From contig CM065801.1 of assembly GCA_033398695.1 (NCBI GenBank), positions 47,130,358-47,194,357 of the forward strand: 64,000 nucleotides of DNA, in the 5' to 3' direction. Below, one piece after another: positions 1 through 12,143 of the stretch. A model generated the notes under the pieces. That model was not told the origin of the DNA. It did no database searches and saw only the letters and a list, made by a program, of their open reading frames with translations. This DNA is from Orobanche coerulescens. Its lineage: Eukaryota > Streptophyta > Magnoliopsida > Lamiales > Orobanchaceae. Both the position numbers and the translations under genes were made by a program. Position 1 is the first letter of the stretch; every line of letters begins with the position of its first letter.

Positions 1-291
1 CCCTCATGCATATAAATAGAAAATGGGACTCTAGAGGTACTCGTACGGACTCTAGCGGTGGCTCCCGCCCGAAGGTCGTAGCACTTAGCTCCGCACAGCA
101 CTTACTCCCGAATTCTATTGAATAACAATTATTGTCGGGATTAACGACGATTGTGCATATTATAAGATATCAATATGATCATTTGATAATAAATGGACTT
201 GGGTAAACTAGAGGAATTAGTTCAACCGGTTGATGATTAGATTGCTATTGTGCGAGTCTTAGCATAATCTTATAATAAACTCATAAACTTG

Positions 292-1000
292 AATAGTTCG
301 GTACGGATTGATTATACGTCCGAAAATTACGAATTTTATTGCAAAAAGTACGTCATGATATGAGGGTTGAAGGTCATAAGTCGCATGAAAGTTTACCTTT
401 CAGAAAGTACAACTCTGCCTTCCGTCTTTTAAGTACTATCATAATTATTTTTACTATAATTGTATGAATTTGGATAATTCGGTACGGATTGGTTATACGT
501 CCGAAAATTATGCACTTTGTTGCGAAAAGTCCGTTATGATATGGGGATTGAAGATCAGAAGTTGCATGAAAGTTTTACCTATCAAAAATTACAATTTTGC
601 CCTTTCGTCTTTTAAGTACTATCATTATTTTTACTAAAATATTATAATTTTGATTACGTCGGAACGGTTTGATTGTACGTCCGAAAATTATGAACTTTGT
701 GGTGAAAAGTCCGTTATAATATAAGGTTCTGACATCAAAAGTTGCATGGAGGTTTTTCCTTCCATAAATTACAATTCTGCCCTTACGAAATTATAGTACT
801 ATTATTATTATTTTTATTTAGTTTTATCTTATAATTTTGATTAATTCGTTTGGATTCATTTAAACTCCGAAATTATGAATCCAGTTGCGATTTGAACCAT
901 ATGACTTGTAGTTTTAGATTAACTTCAGTTTTAATTTTTATTCTCTTAGAAATTATAATTTCACCCCTTCATTTCGCCTTAATCGGTATTTTAGTATTCT
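292..1000. repeat. Tandem repeat, ~180-bp unit, about 3.7 copies
   Basis: Four imperfect copies begin near 292, 473, 653 and 839. Each starts with a version of TTCGGTACGGATTG, followed by TACGTCCGAAAATTA, then a TTGCATGAAAGTTT-like block and a TCTGCCCTT-like block, with an AT-rich tail. The last copy is degraded and fades near 1000. No open frame runs through the copies. Period and order are visible directly; membership of a satellite or of an old LTR is not decidable here. Confidence 0.75.
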
Positions 1001-2130
1001 TGACATATCTTTTTCATTTCTTGTCGGATTGACCTCAAATTTTCGAGGTAAGTTCCTTATGTTATTATGAGTCCAGCGAGCTCAACTTTTCTAGAAGTTT
1101 TATTTTCGAGACAGTAAGTTTCTGTAAAATACAGTTTTCGCCCCGGATTCTTAAAATTTACATTTTTGCCCCGAATTTCTATTTTAGTAAATTCTGATTT
1201 AGGTGAAATTTTACAGAGAACTTATTTTTGTTATATATAGACATACTTTCAAGACATAAGTCCAGAATCATGGATTTTAACAATTTTTCTCCAAAATTTA
1301 TTTTATTTAAATTATTTTAGTTATCCTTCGAATTTAGGTTCGAATTATCAAATCTTCCGGTGACCAATTATGCTCTTACCATAGTCCAATATATACTCAT
1401 ATATTTTGGAGTTCTTAATAACCAAAGGTCATATTTACCATATTCAACCAAATTTTCCACCAATGAATTAATTTGCACATATAATCAAAATATGACAAAC
1501 TAAAATTCAACAATTGCAAAGATCATCACATACATGGTAATGAATGTCATTTTTAATCAAGTATAGCTAACTAAAGTCATAATACTTGAATTCACCATGT
1601 ATTTTTAATTTGTATAGATTTAATGAAGGAAAACAATTTTACCCACCTCGATTTCTTGTCGGAAGTAAATGGTTCTAGGTCTCAGAGGTTGAAGATGATC
1701 ATATGGTGAGAATACTGTAATTTACTCCTAAAACGCAACAAATAAAGCTTTAATTTTTTGATAGATTGCGAACAATAAAACTGCCAACTTCTTTTGTTTA
1801 TGAAAAAGCAACTTACCATTAGATTCTTTAAACAAAGCTCCAACACTAGATCGGTTATTGATAAAAGTCCGATTGCAGGTATGATCTAGAGAGAAGACAG
1901 TGGTGGTCGTGATCATTGCGGCGACAAAAAGACACACATGATTGTTATGGCGGCTGGGAAGTTATTGGGGAGAAGGGAGGATTTGTTAGGGTTTTGAGAG
2001 AAAGATGAGTTTGAGAGAGAGAAAACAAAATATAAACCGACTCCTTTGCCAAAAATTCACGTATTAAGTGGAGATATAATTTCATACAGGGGTTAATGTG
2101 TTTTGTAAAATGTCCATAGTACCCTTTTAT
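1001..2130 (-). other. Eroded LTR or promoter-leader region, reverse strand
   Basis: Read on the minus strand, this stretch has a TATA-like segment near 2025-2036, then a CT-rich leader with AAACCCTAAC (about 1985-2015) and a candidate splice donor GTAAG near 1814. Further on, a CACTTCCGAC-like block resembles the leader of the Gypsy LTRs at 47460-47540. This layout matches the R/U5 part of a chromovirus LTR or the 5' end of an old gene. The 69-codon frame starting at 1937 on this strand shows no domain I recognise, so I do not call it a gene. Confidence 0.3.
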
Positions 2131-2922
2131 ATTTACAAATCATGGCTTAATTTTTCAGTTAAATGCATTAATGGCACAATTCATCATAGCCATTGATCAA
2201 ACAATCTAACGGTTCAAATGGAGTTCTCGCAGTTCTCGCAGCTAAAAATAAAATTACACTCTATATATATTCTTGCCATTATTATTATTATTTTCTGCAT
2301 TCCCATGTGGGCTACCGAGAGCTTGGTCTTCCACATGTTTCGTCTCATATTCTCCGACAAGTCATGTATGACATCATCATCAACAAACAATGAGTTTGAT
2401 TGTCGGGTAACTAAAGGATGGGCGAGACGCGCTTCATAAGGAAATTTATTTTTGAAGAATTTAACATCCCCAAAACAAAGAAATCACATGTGATTAGATA
2501 ATTCATCTTCTTTCCCTTCTTTCAGAAGGATTTTATTTAGTGATTACTCGGGTAATTGGTAACCGAAGGATTTATTTTCTGATTGGTTGAATGATATCTT
2601 TGAAATGTGATTAATGTTTGAGTTTGTTAAGAGTAGTGATGTTATGAGTGATTATGAATTTTAAAATGGATAATATTTTAGGTTCTTGTTGAACAAACCA
2701 CGATAGAAATCCGGCGGTGCGCAATGTTGTGTTCCTTTGTGGCGATTTTTCAATAAAGATGAAAAATGTTAGTCATATTGAAACTAAATATGAAGAATAA
2801 AGATGGTAGACTTGCCATTTTGAGCTGAGTAATAAGATCTCATCATGAGATTTATTGGCCGAGTAAGGTTATATGAGAAGACAAGTCTTGTACGAGAAAG
2901 TTACATTCAAATCTTTCGTATT
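2131..2922. other. No recognisable feature
   Basis: AT-rich sequence with short ATT runs near 2275-2295. Two overlapping short frames near 2193-2439 have low-complexity Ile/Tyr content and no family resemblance. The last ~200 bases may be the eroded end of a Gypsy polyprotein, because a Gypsy 3' signature follows directly, but I cannot translate it. Confidence 0.3.
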
Positions 2923-4430
2923 TTAACTTTCGAGGACGAAACTTCTTTAAAGAGTGTGGAGCTTCACATCCTGAATTTTTGAAATAATAGCGGTGATTTT
3001 TATGTAATATTTATATGGTGAATTTATTTCCGAGTATGATCGTGATAATGAGTAGATGAGAGTAACATGTCGGGTGGTACTTTTAACAACGTCGAATAAT
3101 TATTGATAAACTGCGATGGTGACCAACAATGTATTTGCTGATGAATTGTTTAACTAAGGTTAGAGAAATTATCTGGACTAAAGAATAGGACTTTTCTCAT
3201 GGATGGATTTGGGATATAATTATGTTATTGGACCGTTTAAAATGGACATGGGAAACATAAGTGTTAGTAGAAATATAATTGGACATTTTCTGAAAAGTAT
3301 TGGGCATAACGGTGAACTTTGAAAACTCACCATCGATTTTTGGTAAGTCCCAAAAATTCTGAAACTTAACTGTATTTTAGATAATTGAGTTGATTTTCAA
3401 TGATTCAAACAGAGTGTCATCTCGAGTTCGAGCAAAGAAGTATGATTGAATTAGTAGAGATTGCCGGTTGCTGACCACCAGCGCACGAGAATCGCACGTC
3501 AACGGGCGAGACATGTACGCCAAGATTTTTTCACGAGTTATCGCGCATGATGCCCGACCATGACTTTGGCTTCACGCTTTTTTGACTAGGGTACCGAATT
3601 TGGTCATATAAATATCCTGTCTCCCATGCTTACTTTTACATAACCTATTAGACGAAATTCCCTAGTGACTCCATGAATGAGATCGATTATCTTACGACAT
3701 GTAAGTTATTTTCAAAATACGTCTTGACCATTTTGTAAATAAAATACGTTTACATATATATATAATTTGTACATCAGTATTGATACCGAGTACCTTAACA
3801 AAACGGGCCATTTTCCAATGAGTCAACCCTGTTATTTTCAGTCATTTTTCAACATTTTTTTTGAAAGTTGACCGAGTTACCTCGCTTGAACACGTATGAC
3901 TTTTGTTCTACAAGTCATTATTTGATACCGTTTAGTTCATTTCAAAACTTAGAAATATTTGTATTTAATTTAATTTTTATTTGGATTTTTGCAACTACAA
4001 AAATTCCTGTATTTATCAATCTATAATATAGTCAGCCCCACTTTATCGTACTACAAATCTGTTTATGTCGATTGAATTGAGTACCTTATAACTATGTATA
4101 AGAATGAGAATTCAATTGACTAATTATTAATATTTCTCCTTATGTGTATCGTGAGTTTTAAGAAATGATTTTCGAATAATTTGCATATTAAATTAATACA
4201 TAGTTTTTCTCTTGAGTTGTAAAATAATGAGGATTATCATAATTATACAACTAAAAAAAAATATTGAATATTATTTTTAACATTCAAAAATAATATTCAA
4301 GAATGTTAGTAATAAACTTGTGAAATTTTGGATCGTCATTTTTTGGCAAAAGGGGAAAATACAATTATAAAATTTCAAAAGTCATTGATCGCGGAAATTG
4401 AATGTCGTAGTATACTATTTTAGTGAGTTA
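2923..4430 (+). mobile_element. Eroded chromovirus 3' end and LTR
   Basis: TTTCGAGGACGAAACTTC at about 2928-2945 is the block that precedes the polypurine tract in Gypsy chromoviruses; intact versions lie at 35697, 52107 and, inverted, at 9570 and 16760 in this window. A weak purine tract and CACATCC follow, where the LTR should start with TGTAACATCC. A TATA box (CATATAAATAT, 3605-3615) sits downstream of a CG-richer stretch (3470-3560), as in the other LTRs here. The right end is not identifiable, so the end coordinate is approximate. Confidence 0.4.
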
Positions 4431-4585
4431 TTGATAACATAATATAAATATTTTGTCAATGTGTTGAAACTTGTCACGCCGCTTCACCATGCTCCTCCAA
4501 ACGTCGCCACATGTTCCTGAAATATTTCCTTCTTCTGACATGTGTTTTAGAAGCATCTCTTCATTCCCCAGCTGACAGCCTTGTG

Positions 4586-4612
4586 ATTGGTCGGGTTTCT
4601 CTATAAATAAAG
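4586..4612 (+). promoter_or_regulatory. Possible promoter: inverted CCAAT and TATA box
   Basis: ATTGG (4586-4590, an inverted CCAAT) is followed by CTATAAATAA at 4601-4610. It could have served the short frame at 5695 or the reductase gene now at 24104, before the MITE (4986) and the LTR stack (5889) inserted. It could also belong to an older element. Confidence 0.3.
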
Positions 4613-4985
4613 AAAATGTATGACGAAAAAGGATTTTGGAAAAGTTCCAATTAAATAACTACACTCTACGTACGTAAGACGCACTAAGTACAAAAGACCG
4701 ACCTGAACATTTGGCTCGACTCTGCACGCAGAAAATACAGAATATCAATAAAGTCCTACGCTTCCATAGTTACATGGTTTTTTCTCGCTGATTCTTTTTA
4801 TTACGTATATTTGACTTATCGATTACTAAGTAGAAATCAACATACATTGTGTCGACCAAAGAAGACATCAACGTGATACTATATGATCGTGTAGTTTTAG
4901 TCCCAATTAGAGAAATTAGAAACACCAAAATTACATAGAAGATTAACGGAAACAGTTGAACAAATTTTGGATTTTGCAACAAAAC

Positions 4986-5537
4986 TAGGGCTGGGAAAAA
5001 TACCGAAAATATCGAAATACCGAAAATATCGTATCGGAAAATATCGAAAATATCGAAATTTTCGGTATACCGATTTTTTCGGTACGGTATGATACCGTTA
5101 CCGGTATTTTCGGTACGGTAACGGTATGAGATTTTGAAATTTTCGATATACCGAGATATACCGAAAATTTTCGGTATACGAATTTTTTTTCGGCATGTAC
5201 CGAAAATTTTCGATATACCGAAAAATTATCGGTATATCGAAAATTTTCAGTATACCAAACTCTGTATAGTATATTGAATTTTTTTGATATATCTTAAAAT
5301 TTTCGGTATACCGCAGAAGTTTCGATATACCGAAAAATTAACGGTATACCGGCTTAATTTCGGTATATCGATATTTCGATACAATAACGGTATATAAATA
5401 GGTCATACCGAAATTTTCGGTATCACAGATATCTGAAAATTTCGATAGTAGCAGTATAATTTTTATCATACCGAAATTTTTGGTACGGTATACGGTATGG
5501 ATGAAAATTTTCGGTATACCGTACCGAACCACCCCTA
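4986..5537. mobile_element. Non-autonomous hAT-type MITE
   Basis: The element begins TAGGGCTGGG and ends CCACCCCTA, giving imperfect terminal inverted repeats of the TAGGGGTGG type. It is flanked by an exact 8-bp duplication, AACAAAAC, at 4978-4985 and 5538-5545; 8 bp is the hAT target-site length. The 552-bp interior has no coding capacity and consists mostly of about twenty variants of the near-palindrome CGGTATACCG separated by AAAATTTT-like spacers, so the whole element can fold on itself. Ends and duplication are seen directly; the hAT assignment rests on TIR and duplication type. Confidence 0.88.
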
Positions 5538-5694
5538 AACAAAACCATTCTGTATTGAAACTATTTTAAATTCATAGGACCAAAATTACCATCACCAAAA
5601 TCCCGTGGAACTGAAACTGCCTTTTCATGTCATTGTGTGAATTATTTCAGTATTTTTATTTCTTTCCCTTCTTTCTCTCTCAATTAACCTGTCG

Positions 5695-5888
5695 ATGTCA
5701 GATTCTTCGGCAAAAAAAGATGAGGATTTCGCTTCCGGCATAGCTGAGAGTCCGCAATATCCCGTTGAATCCCAAGACTCGAGTCAAAAAGAGATCCTCT
5801 TAAATCCTGGACAGGACTTTTACGTTATGGGGGACAAAATGATTTCGTTCGGCCTGGGTCGTCAATTGGCATCTCACCCACACTACAT
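5695..5888 (+). CDS. Short open frame cut off by LTR insertion; function unknown
   Basis: An ATG at 5695 after a CT-rich leader opens about 64 codons rich in Ser, Asp and Lys at the start (MSDSSAKKDEDF) and ending near GRQLASHPHY where the Copia LTR begins. The frame would run about 12 codons into the LTR before stopping at 5923-5925. Codon content looks like real coding sequence, but I recognise no family. It may be the first exon of an interrupted gene, an upstream frame in the old leader of the reductase gene, or chance. Confidence 0.22.
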
Positions 5889-6576
5889 TGTTGGAATTGT
5901 TAATGATTTTAATTTTATTTTATAAAATTAAATCATAGGTCGATCTACGTTCCGAGTCGATGATTGTGGTATATTTCCTTTCTCTAAACCGATTCCCAGT
6001 GAGTGAGAAATAGTGAATTAAAGTTTGTCACTTAATTGTGAATAAATAAGGGATGACTATCCCAAATTGAATAATGAGCTATCATTGTTCAAGTATATAA
6101 GGAGTTACCATTATTCATGTAATAATTAATGGCACATGTGTATGAGCTTAAAGCCCACACGCGCGCACACGCGCGCGCCGCCGTGAGCCGCGAGCCGCGT
6201 GCCGTGGACCTTGGCCTTGAATCTTGGTCTTCTGGCTGTTCTTTGGGCCTGGTCGTGGGCTAGGCATTGGGCTTGCTTAAAGATTTTTTTGAACTAGCTC
6301 AACAATGTTGTTGGGCTCGTATGTGCACATAAAGATGTCTATGTACATCCCTCGAGCAGTTAAGAAGCTGAATACAGTCCATGTGCGTCCTAACTGTTCA
6401 AATTCAGTCCAAACCCGGAAGTAACCTCCCAGGTGTGATGAGGAGGAGTAAATGGACGATTTGCATTCTGTAACTCCTACCTGTTGAATTTTGAAACTCC
6501 AGTGTTCAATGCAGGCATGAATGCCTGCATTATGACAGCCATTAGTAATGTATTTAAACCCCCTGCAGGTGTGAAA
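5889..6576 (+). mobile_element. Copia-like solo LTR, 5' part (interrupted)
   Basis: Begins TGTTGGAATTG; the matching end TTTCCAACA is at 24055-24063, so the two ends are inverted repeats as in LTRs. The 5' part holds a very CG-rich alternating purine/pyrimidine stretch (CACGCGCGC type, about 6155-6200). It stops at 6576 where the coding-less element inserted and resumes at 23599. Summed length is about 1.15 kb. Only one LTR with no interior is present, so this is a solo LTR. Flanks TACAT (5884-5888) and TACAC (24064-24068) are a probable 5-bp duplication with one mutation. The Copia label is inferred from the TGTTGGAA end type. Confidence 0.75.
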
Positions 6577-6933
6577 TGTAACACCCCCAATCCGCTCAGG
6601 GGTATTACACGCCGTAGAACCCTTCCTCAAGGATCTACCAGGCTGGTAACAACATATAACAACTCAACCATGCCTTTAAGGCTAAAATGACTCACTAGAC
6701 CGATTTGGTCTTTCAATAATTACATACAACTCAAATACAACTCATGCCCACGCAGGGGTCAAAACACAACCACATCCGTACAACGGGAAAAATATAGCAG
6801 CAGAAAATAAAGTACAACTGAACCAATACACGATGTACGGTTCCTCATGTGATTAGTATCGATCATCTTTCATCATCCTTCGTGCCGACCCTGTGTTATG
6901 CTCCAAAACCTGAATGCAAAAACAGACATCCAC

Positions 6934-6976
6934 CCCCCGAATACTCGGGGGTTAGCAAAACTCCACTGTTTTGCTA
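6934..6976 (-). other. Two adjacent hairpins in the LTR
   Basis: CCCCCGA-ATAC-TCGGGGG (6934-6951) is a perfect 7-bp stem, directly followed by TAGCAAAAC-TCCACT-GTTTTGCTA (6953-6976), a perfect 9-bp stem. The second LTR copy has both (about 12500-12543). The chromovirus LTR has weaker stems in the corresponding place (47899-47927). A role in RNA 3'-end formation or packaging is conjecture. Confidence 0.7.
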
Positions 6977-7256
6977 GTGCAAGAACAAAGTGCAAATACG
7001 AGCCATACAATTCACATTCCACGAATAACAATAACCAGAATCCTCAAGGATCCAAACGAAACGGAAAGCACTTCTCGAGGCAAGAATTTGAGAAAACGTT
7101 CCAAAATCGAATGATCACAAATCAATGGAAAAAATTGTAAAAACTGTTTAGAATGCCATCGAGAGTTTTAACAGAAAACAACTTAGGATTACCAAATCCT
7201 ACTTTTCAAAATCCAAAATACAAAAGGGGTCACCGCCCCAAAGGTTTACTTTCCGA

Positions 7257-7343
7257 AAAATGACCTTTACCAAACCGTTGGGATTTTAGCCCCAAATCAG
7301 TAAAATGACTTTTACAAAACCATTGGGATTTTAGCCCCAAATC
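7257..7343. repeat. Short tandem duplication in the LTR (55-bp period)
   Basis: Two copies begin AAAATGAC at 7257 and 7312 and both run into TTGGGATTTTAGCCCCAAAT. The repeated segment contains a small inverted repeat, TTGGG/CCCAA. The same pair occurs in the right LTR near 12825-12910. Confidence 0.75.
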
Positions 7344-7585
7344 TCATCAACTCACAGTACACAAGAACGACCACAAGGTTCGTCTTCCAACATCAAAATC
7401 CATAAATAAAGGATTTAAAACACAAACAACAAAATACTCTAGTGCCATCCTAGCCAAGTAAGCCAAACGAACAACTTACCTCTTACACATTTAGTCAATG
7501 CATGCAAATGAAAACCGTTCAAAATACTCGTTTCCGGAAACGCCAATAATCCAAATCACAGTTGCAAAATGCACCACAATTAACC

Positions 7586-7716
7586 GTCGATCCACGTCTC
7601 AGTGGACCCCTACCGAGACCCCGTCGGATCTAACCCGTAGTGGTTAAAAGCAAGCTCGTCGATCCACGTCTCTTGTGGACCCCTACCGAGACCCCGTCGG
7701 ATCTAACCCGTAGTGA
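7586..7716. repeat. Short tandem duplication in the LTR (72-bp period)
   Basis: Copies begin GTCGATCCACGTCTC at 7586 and 7658, and each ends in GGATCTAACCCGTAGTG. The right LTR has the same pair near 13152-13282. Degenerate relatives with CGACGGG cores occur as a pair in the chromovirus LTR (47620-47760), suggesting an old shared LTR module. Confidence 0.8.
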
Positions 7717-8740
7717 GCATACACACACACGTTACTCATGCAATACTAATATGCTAAGAATGTAAGTTCATTAAGAATACTCACTAGAGATGGCATTAAC
7801 TCGACACCATTATCAAACTCTTCAAAACACCATAACAAGATTAAATACGGAATACACGATTCCATAACTTTAAACAATAGGAGTATCATTATCATATCCT
7901 TCAACATTCAAAATAACCAAATCATAATCAATTCCCGGAACACACCGTTCACAAAACACACACGCGTATTGAAAGAGAGCCTTTAACGAGGCCAAACCGA
8001 AATCTTTTGTAGACACATTTCAAACAAACAAACAAATACACCAAGACGATCACCAATTATTATATCCACAAAACAAGAATAGTATGGGCAAGGTACTTGC
8101 CTCGAAATCACGATCACAACGAGACGACGGATAGGACGCGGTCGAATAGCCCCGAACCCCCGAACAACATCAAGAACGCGATAGCACCACGAGTATTACG
8201 AGAATAACACCACACGAATCATCAATCACCAAACGGGATTCAACATCGGAATCCTCGAACACCTATAAACCTCCGTAAGGAACAATAACACATGGTTACG
8301 ACGAGAATCAAGGCTAAAACAACGGAAATCCCAACAAACTATCGAAGGGAAACTCATTGGGACATTTAATCGAACACTAAATGTTCAATAATTCCCAAGA
8401 ACACTCGAATCGTCAATCGAGTTAAACAAACTCGATATATGGATATACAACCCATAGAACACGATTAATAACATCATACTACACCAACCGATGTATCAAA
8501 ATCGGATTAGAAACGAAATCAAGAACAATTCTTCGAAAAGTCAACTTGAAGGATAATCAAGAAATATACCTTGATTCGACGGAATACACGGATTAGATGT
8601 TGATATAATCAACAAGGATCTTCCAAAATGCCTTAGAAATGATTAGAATCGGCCAAGAACTCGATTTCCCGAGCCTCCCGTCGCCAGACGCCGAAAAAGG
8701 AAGAAAAATCGCGTAGGAAATGAAATCTGGCCGAGCCAGG

Positions 8741-9062
8741 CTATATATAGCCGGCAGGGTTACGGCCGTAACCGGCAGGCCTTACGGCCGTAACTCAATC
8801 CCTTACGGCCGTACTCGGCAGGCCTTACGGCCGTAACCGGCATTCGTCAAAAATCTGCCCGGCCTAATGGACACTTACTACGTAACTCGCACACATTACG
8901 GCCAGAATCGGCCTTCGTCAGAAGCCGCCAGCGCCATACGGCCGTACCGATCACGCCTTACGGCCGTAACTGGCACACGTTACGGCCGTAACCGGCACCT
9001 TACGGCCGTAACTCGGCCAGGCCAGGCCCTGCTCCGGCCGTGACTCGGCCGTGGCCACTCCG
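8741..9062 (-). promoter_or_regulatory. LTR promoter: TATA box preceded by TTACGGCCGTAA palindrome array
   Basis: On the minus strand, CTATATATAG (8741-8750) is preceded by roughly ten copies or near-copies of the 12-bp palindrome TTACGGCCGTAA, separated by 8-30 bases of GGCAGGC or CCGGCA-type spacer. A few copies are half-changed to TTACGGCCAGAA. The block is far richer in CG than its surroundings. The position just upstream of the TATA box suggests a cis-element array bound by a dimeric factor; that is inference. Confidence 0.7.
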
Positions 9063-9550
9063 ACAGCCCGGACGACCCCGAAACCCGAGCCTGAGTAAAA
9101 ATCGAAGATACGGTTACGAAGTACTCGCAAAGACGAATCCAAGCGCTAAGAGAACACACGATCCCGACCACCCGAAGCGTCGGAATTCGACAACGGAAGT
9201 AATTACCCTAAACTTTGGGAAATTACAAAAATGGCCCAAAACGCCCGGAAATCACGATACGTGATCGAAACACCGAACCAAAGCTCGCAACATGAATAAT
9301 AACATTAAATGAACTTGCGAGAAACTCGAAACAACAGTTTCGGACGAGATTCGCAAGAATCGAGCTCGAGTGCGGAAAAGTCGCTAAAAAGCTCGGAACT
9401 CAACAAAACGATACCGAAACGAACTCGGATGACAAAAAGTGCAGAATTAATCATTCTCGGAATGACGAAACGGTCATGAGCGAGTCGTCAAAACGGACTT
9501 CCGCCGAAAAAAGAAATTTACCGAAAATCGAAAATTGCGGATATTACATT

Positions 9551-9566
9551 CTACCCTCCTTAAAAG
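9551..9566 (-). other. Polypurine tract of the coding-less element
   Basis: Minus strand CTTTTAAGGAGGGTAG directly precedes the 3' LTR start. It matches tracts at 35714-35729 and 52124-52139 in style and distance to the LTR. Confidence 0.85.
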
Positions 9567-11309
9567 AAGTTTCGTCCCGAAACTTAAAACAAGTAGGGAG
9601 AAGCAATATCCCACCAGGAAAACTCGACGAGATACACCAAACTGAAAACTCGCGCCCAACGGTGAAACGCTGCAAGAAACGCAAAAAGACATACGGCGTG
9701 AAAACACGCTCCACGACGACCAACACAACGTCGCCGTTAGGAATATAATAAAACCAACAAATGACAAGCGTCATCAACCAGATAGTACAATCAAGTCGAT
9801 CATCCGAACAGTCACAAAACACAACGAACGAAAATCAATACGATTGACCAACCCAACGGTTCATCAATCAAAACGCGAGCCAAACGCTGAACAATTACGG
9901 AATTCCACCGCCTAAGGGTTGGAAGATCGAAAACGAGACTAATTTACCGAACTTAAGGGAATTAGGAAGGAGTCTGAATGCTCAACAATCACGAAACGAG
10001 AACAAAAACCGAACAAGTAAACAATCGAGACAACAAAGATCGAACAATCATGTTCGAAACACGAAGGATAATAAAATTCAAACAACAACTCCAAGGTTCA
10101 CATCTCGACTCGAGACAATATATGATCCGGTGAAAACAACAACATATGCATTCACATAAGATCCACAGGAAAGGGAATAATGATTGAAAAGTCACAGCGA
10201 CAAACGAGTTATTCCAAAACAATACCACACTCGTTCGATCAACAAAAGCAAGGGGCAGGACAAGCTCAGAAATGTCAACGAACATAATGAGTCGACAGAG
10301 TCGAAAACACAAGAGTTCCAAATCCGATCCACTTCGAATAAAAGAACTAATAGAACCAGATGATGTCACTCCCGAATAAGGTTCACAAGAATCAAGCTGA
10401 ACCCGAAAAAGTCACATCGATAACCAGATCGACCCACAACAAGGTCACAGTTCGTTCGGACGATGAAACCGAAATACAGAACAAGTTCATAAAGTGTCAA
10501 CAAACATGAGCGAATCGATAGACTGGAGAAAGAGAAAATACAGAAGTCAAAATAGTACGGGTATTACCTCCGACCTCGTCCACGAAATTCACAAAAACGG
10601 GAGCAAGGTAACAAGACATTAAACAACCGATACATAACGGAACCATCACCGATGCACACGGTCATACCAAACCAAGCTCTAACAGCTCACACATGCGCGA
10701 CAACGCAGAAATCACTACGAGGCGACAATATCCAATACCAACATCCCACCTCTCACAGAGGGCTAACACAACAAATGTGTAGAAAACGATTCAACGCTCA
10801 CACCGCCAATTCGATCATAATCGGGAGCAAACATCAAAATGACAACGCGAACATCATACATACATACCCAGCCCTCAAACGGGAATGGATAGGTTTTAAA
10901 AACGAAAACCTCATTTTGAAAATAATTTAGAAGAACACCGGTTGATCTTGAGTATCACCTTTCAAAAGTACAAACGTGAAACATCGTTATCGAGACATTA
11001 GAGAACCATTTCGCATTTGATAAAAATGAGGACACTCTCTCTTGGTGAAAACTTTCAGAATATTCGACCCTCGGGTCTAAATAAAAATGTTTCTAAAACA
11101 TTAAAAATATCTAAAAACATTTTGGTCCTCGAGGTAGAAGAATTTTGAAACAGATTGTGGCACCTTAGAAGTACCGCGAGAAAGAAATTCATTTGAAACG
11201 TACGTCTCGAAATTTATTTCTAAGATACTCAAGTTTTTGAAAATAATTCAATGCCAAAAAGGACGATGCCAAAAAGGCTAGAATGCCCAAAAATTTCAGG
11301 TAATCACAC

Positions 11310-11570
11310 GGAACATCATAGCGTTGTGGGTCCCGCGTCGGAACCCACCAGGCTAAAAATCATTTACAAAAATGTCAAAAAGGCCGATGACGGTAATATT
11401 TCAAAAACCCACAGAAGCCATTTACAAAATGCTAAATACCGTTATAAGAATTTCGCCAACATGATCAAGGCCATAATACCAAAAACTCGGTTAAGGGAAT
11501 CGGTTTTCGAAATAAAACTCGGTCGGTAAAATACCGAAAGTCATTACAAAAGAACTCACGCAGTGGATAA
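11310..11570 (-). repeat. Divergent LTR-derived fragment inside the interior
   Basis: Starting near CGTCGGAACCCACCAGGC, this ~260-bp stretch aligns by eye with the start of the nested element's LTRs (14390-14590, 17415-17620, 20460-20660). Shared blocks include GGCTAAAAATCATTTACAAA, GACGGTA, CTCGGTTAAGGGAATCGGTT and GAACTCACGCAG in the same order. It lacks the LTR terminus and is clearly diverged. It may be captured LTR sequence or an ancestral duplication. Confidence 0.7.
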
Positions 11571-12127
11571 AAGAAATACTGTTCAACATGCACAATCCAG
11601 CAACACTACTCCTCATAAGAACAAAATATTAGAGTCAAATAACCACATTCAGAACAAAACCACTGGCCCCATTCGAGGCCTCTAAAGACCCTACCGCACT
11701 GGCTAGTGAACAAGTCGAACGTGCATAAGCACAAAGCTTCCACAAGAGAACTTGTAAAACGTGCAAATCGATTCGAAAATCATCAGCAACGGACAAAAAC
11801 AACAATAAAAAGACATCACAAGCGACGACACTCCTCGTATAAATCAAATACGAGAGTCGATTAAATACATATCGTGAAATCAAAATCCACTTAAGGATTC
11901 CATCACTTAACAAATAATCATAAATATAGCTCGTGTCACATGAGGCACAACACAAAGAAGGGAGACTTACTTCCACAGGTCGCACGAAGATGATGATCGC
12001 CCCACGATACTAATCACGACCAACAAACTCAAACGACGCGTCGCGACACGACTCGATCGGACAAAATCCGGCGAGACAAAACTCAATGCACAACATCGAC
12101 CGACAAACCTAGGTTTCCACAACCTAA

Positions 12128-12139
12128 GCTCCGATACCA
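12128..12139 (-). other. Primer binding site, tRNA-iMet type
   Basis: Minus strand TGGTATCGGAGC begins 4 bases after the end of the 5' LTR. It differs by one base from the standard TGGTATCAGAGC found at 48329 in the chromovirus. It fixes element orientation as minus. Confidence 0.9.
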
Positions 12140-12143
12140 TTTA

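Larger units (their letters stand above)
6577..9548 (-). repeat. Left (3') LTR of the coding-less element
   Basis: 2972 bp from TGTAACACCC to GGATATTACA on the plus strand. It matches 12144-14336 plus 22816-23593 nearly base for base, apart from scattered substitutions and the palindrome array. On the minus strand it contains, in order, the palindrome array, TATA box, leader, internal tandem repeats, two adjacent hairpins and the terminal GGGTGTTACA. Confidence 0.93.
9549..12143 (-). other. Interior of the coding-less element
   Basis: 2595 bp without a recognisable retroelement domain in any frame. Apparent open frames of 90-126 codons on either strand have compositions expected of non-coding CG-rich sequence and no motif. 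The end next to the 3' LTR keeps AGTTTCGGGACGAAACTT (minus strand), the block that follows the last codon in related chromoviruses. A fragment resembling the LTR of the nested element lies at 11310-11570. Confidence 0.75.

Noticed and set aside
9474..12000. Several 90-126-codon frames in the coding-less element's interior
   Set aside because: Both strands are open in places, no retroelement motif appears, and frames do not line up with a start after the priming site.
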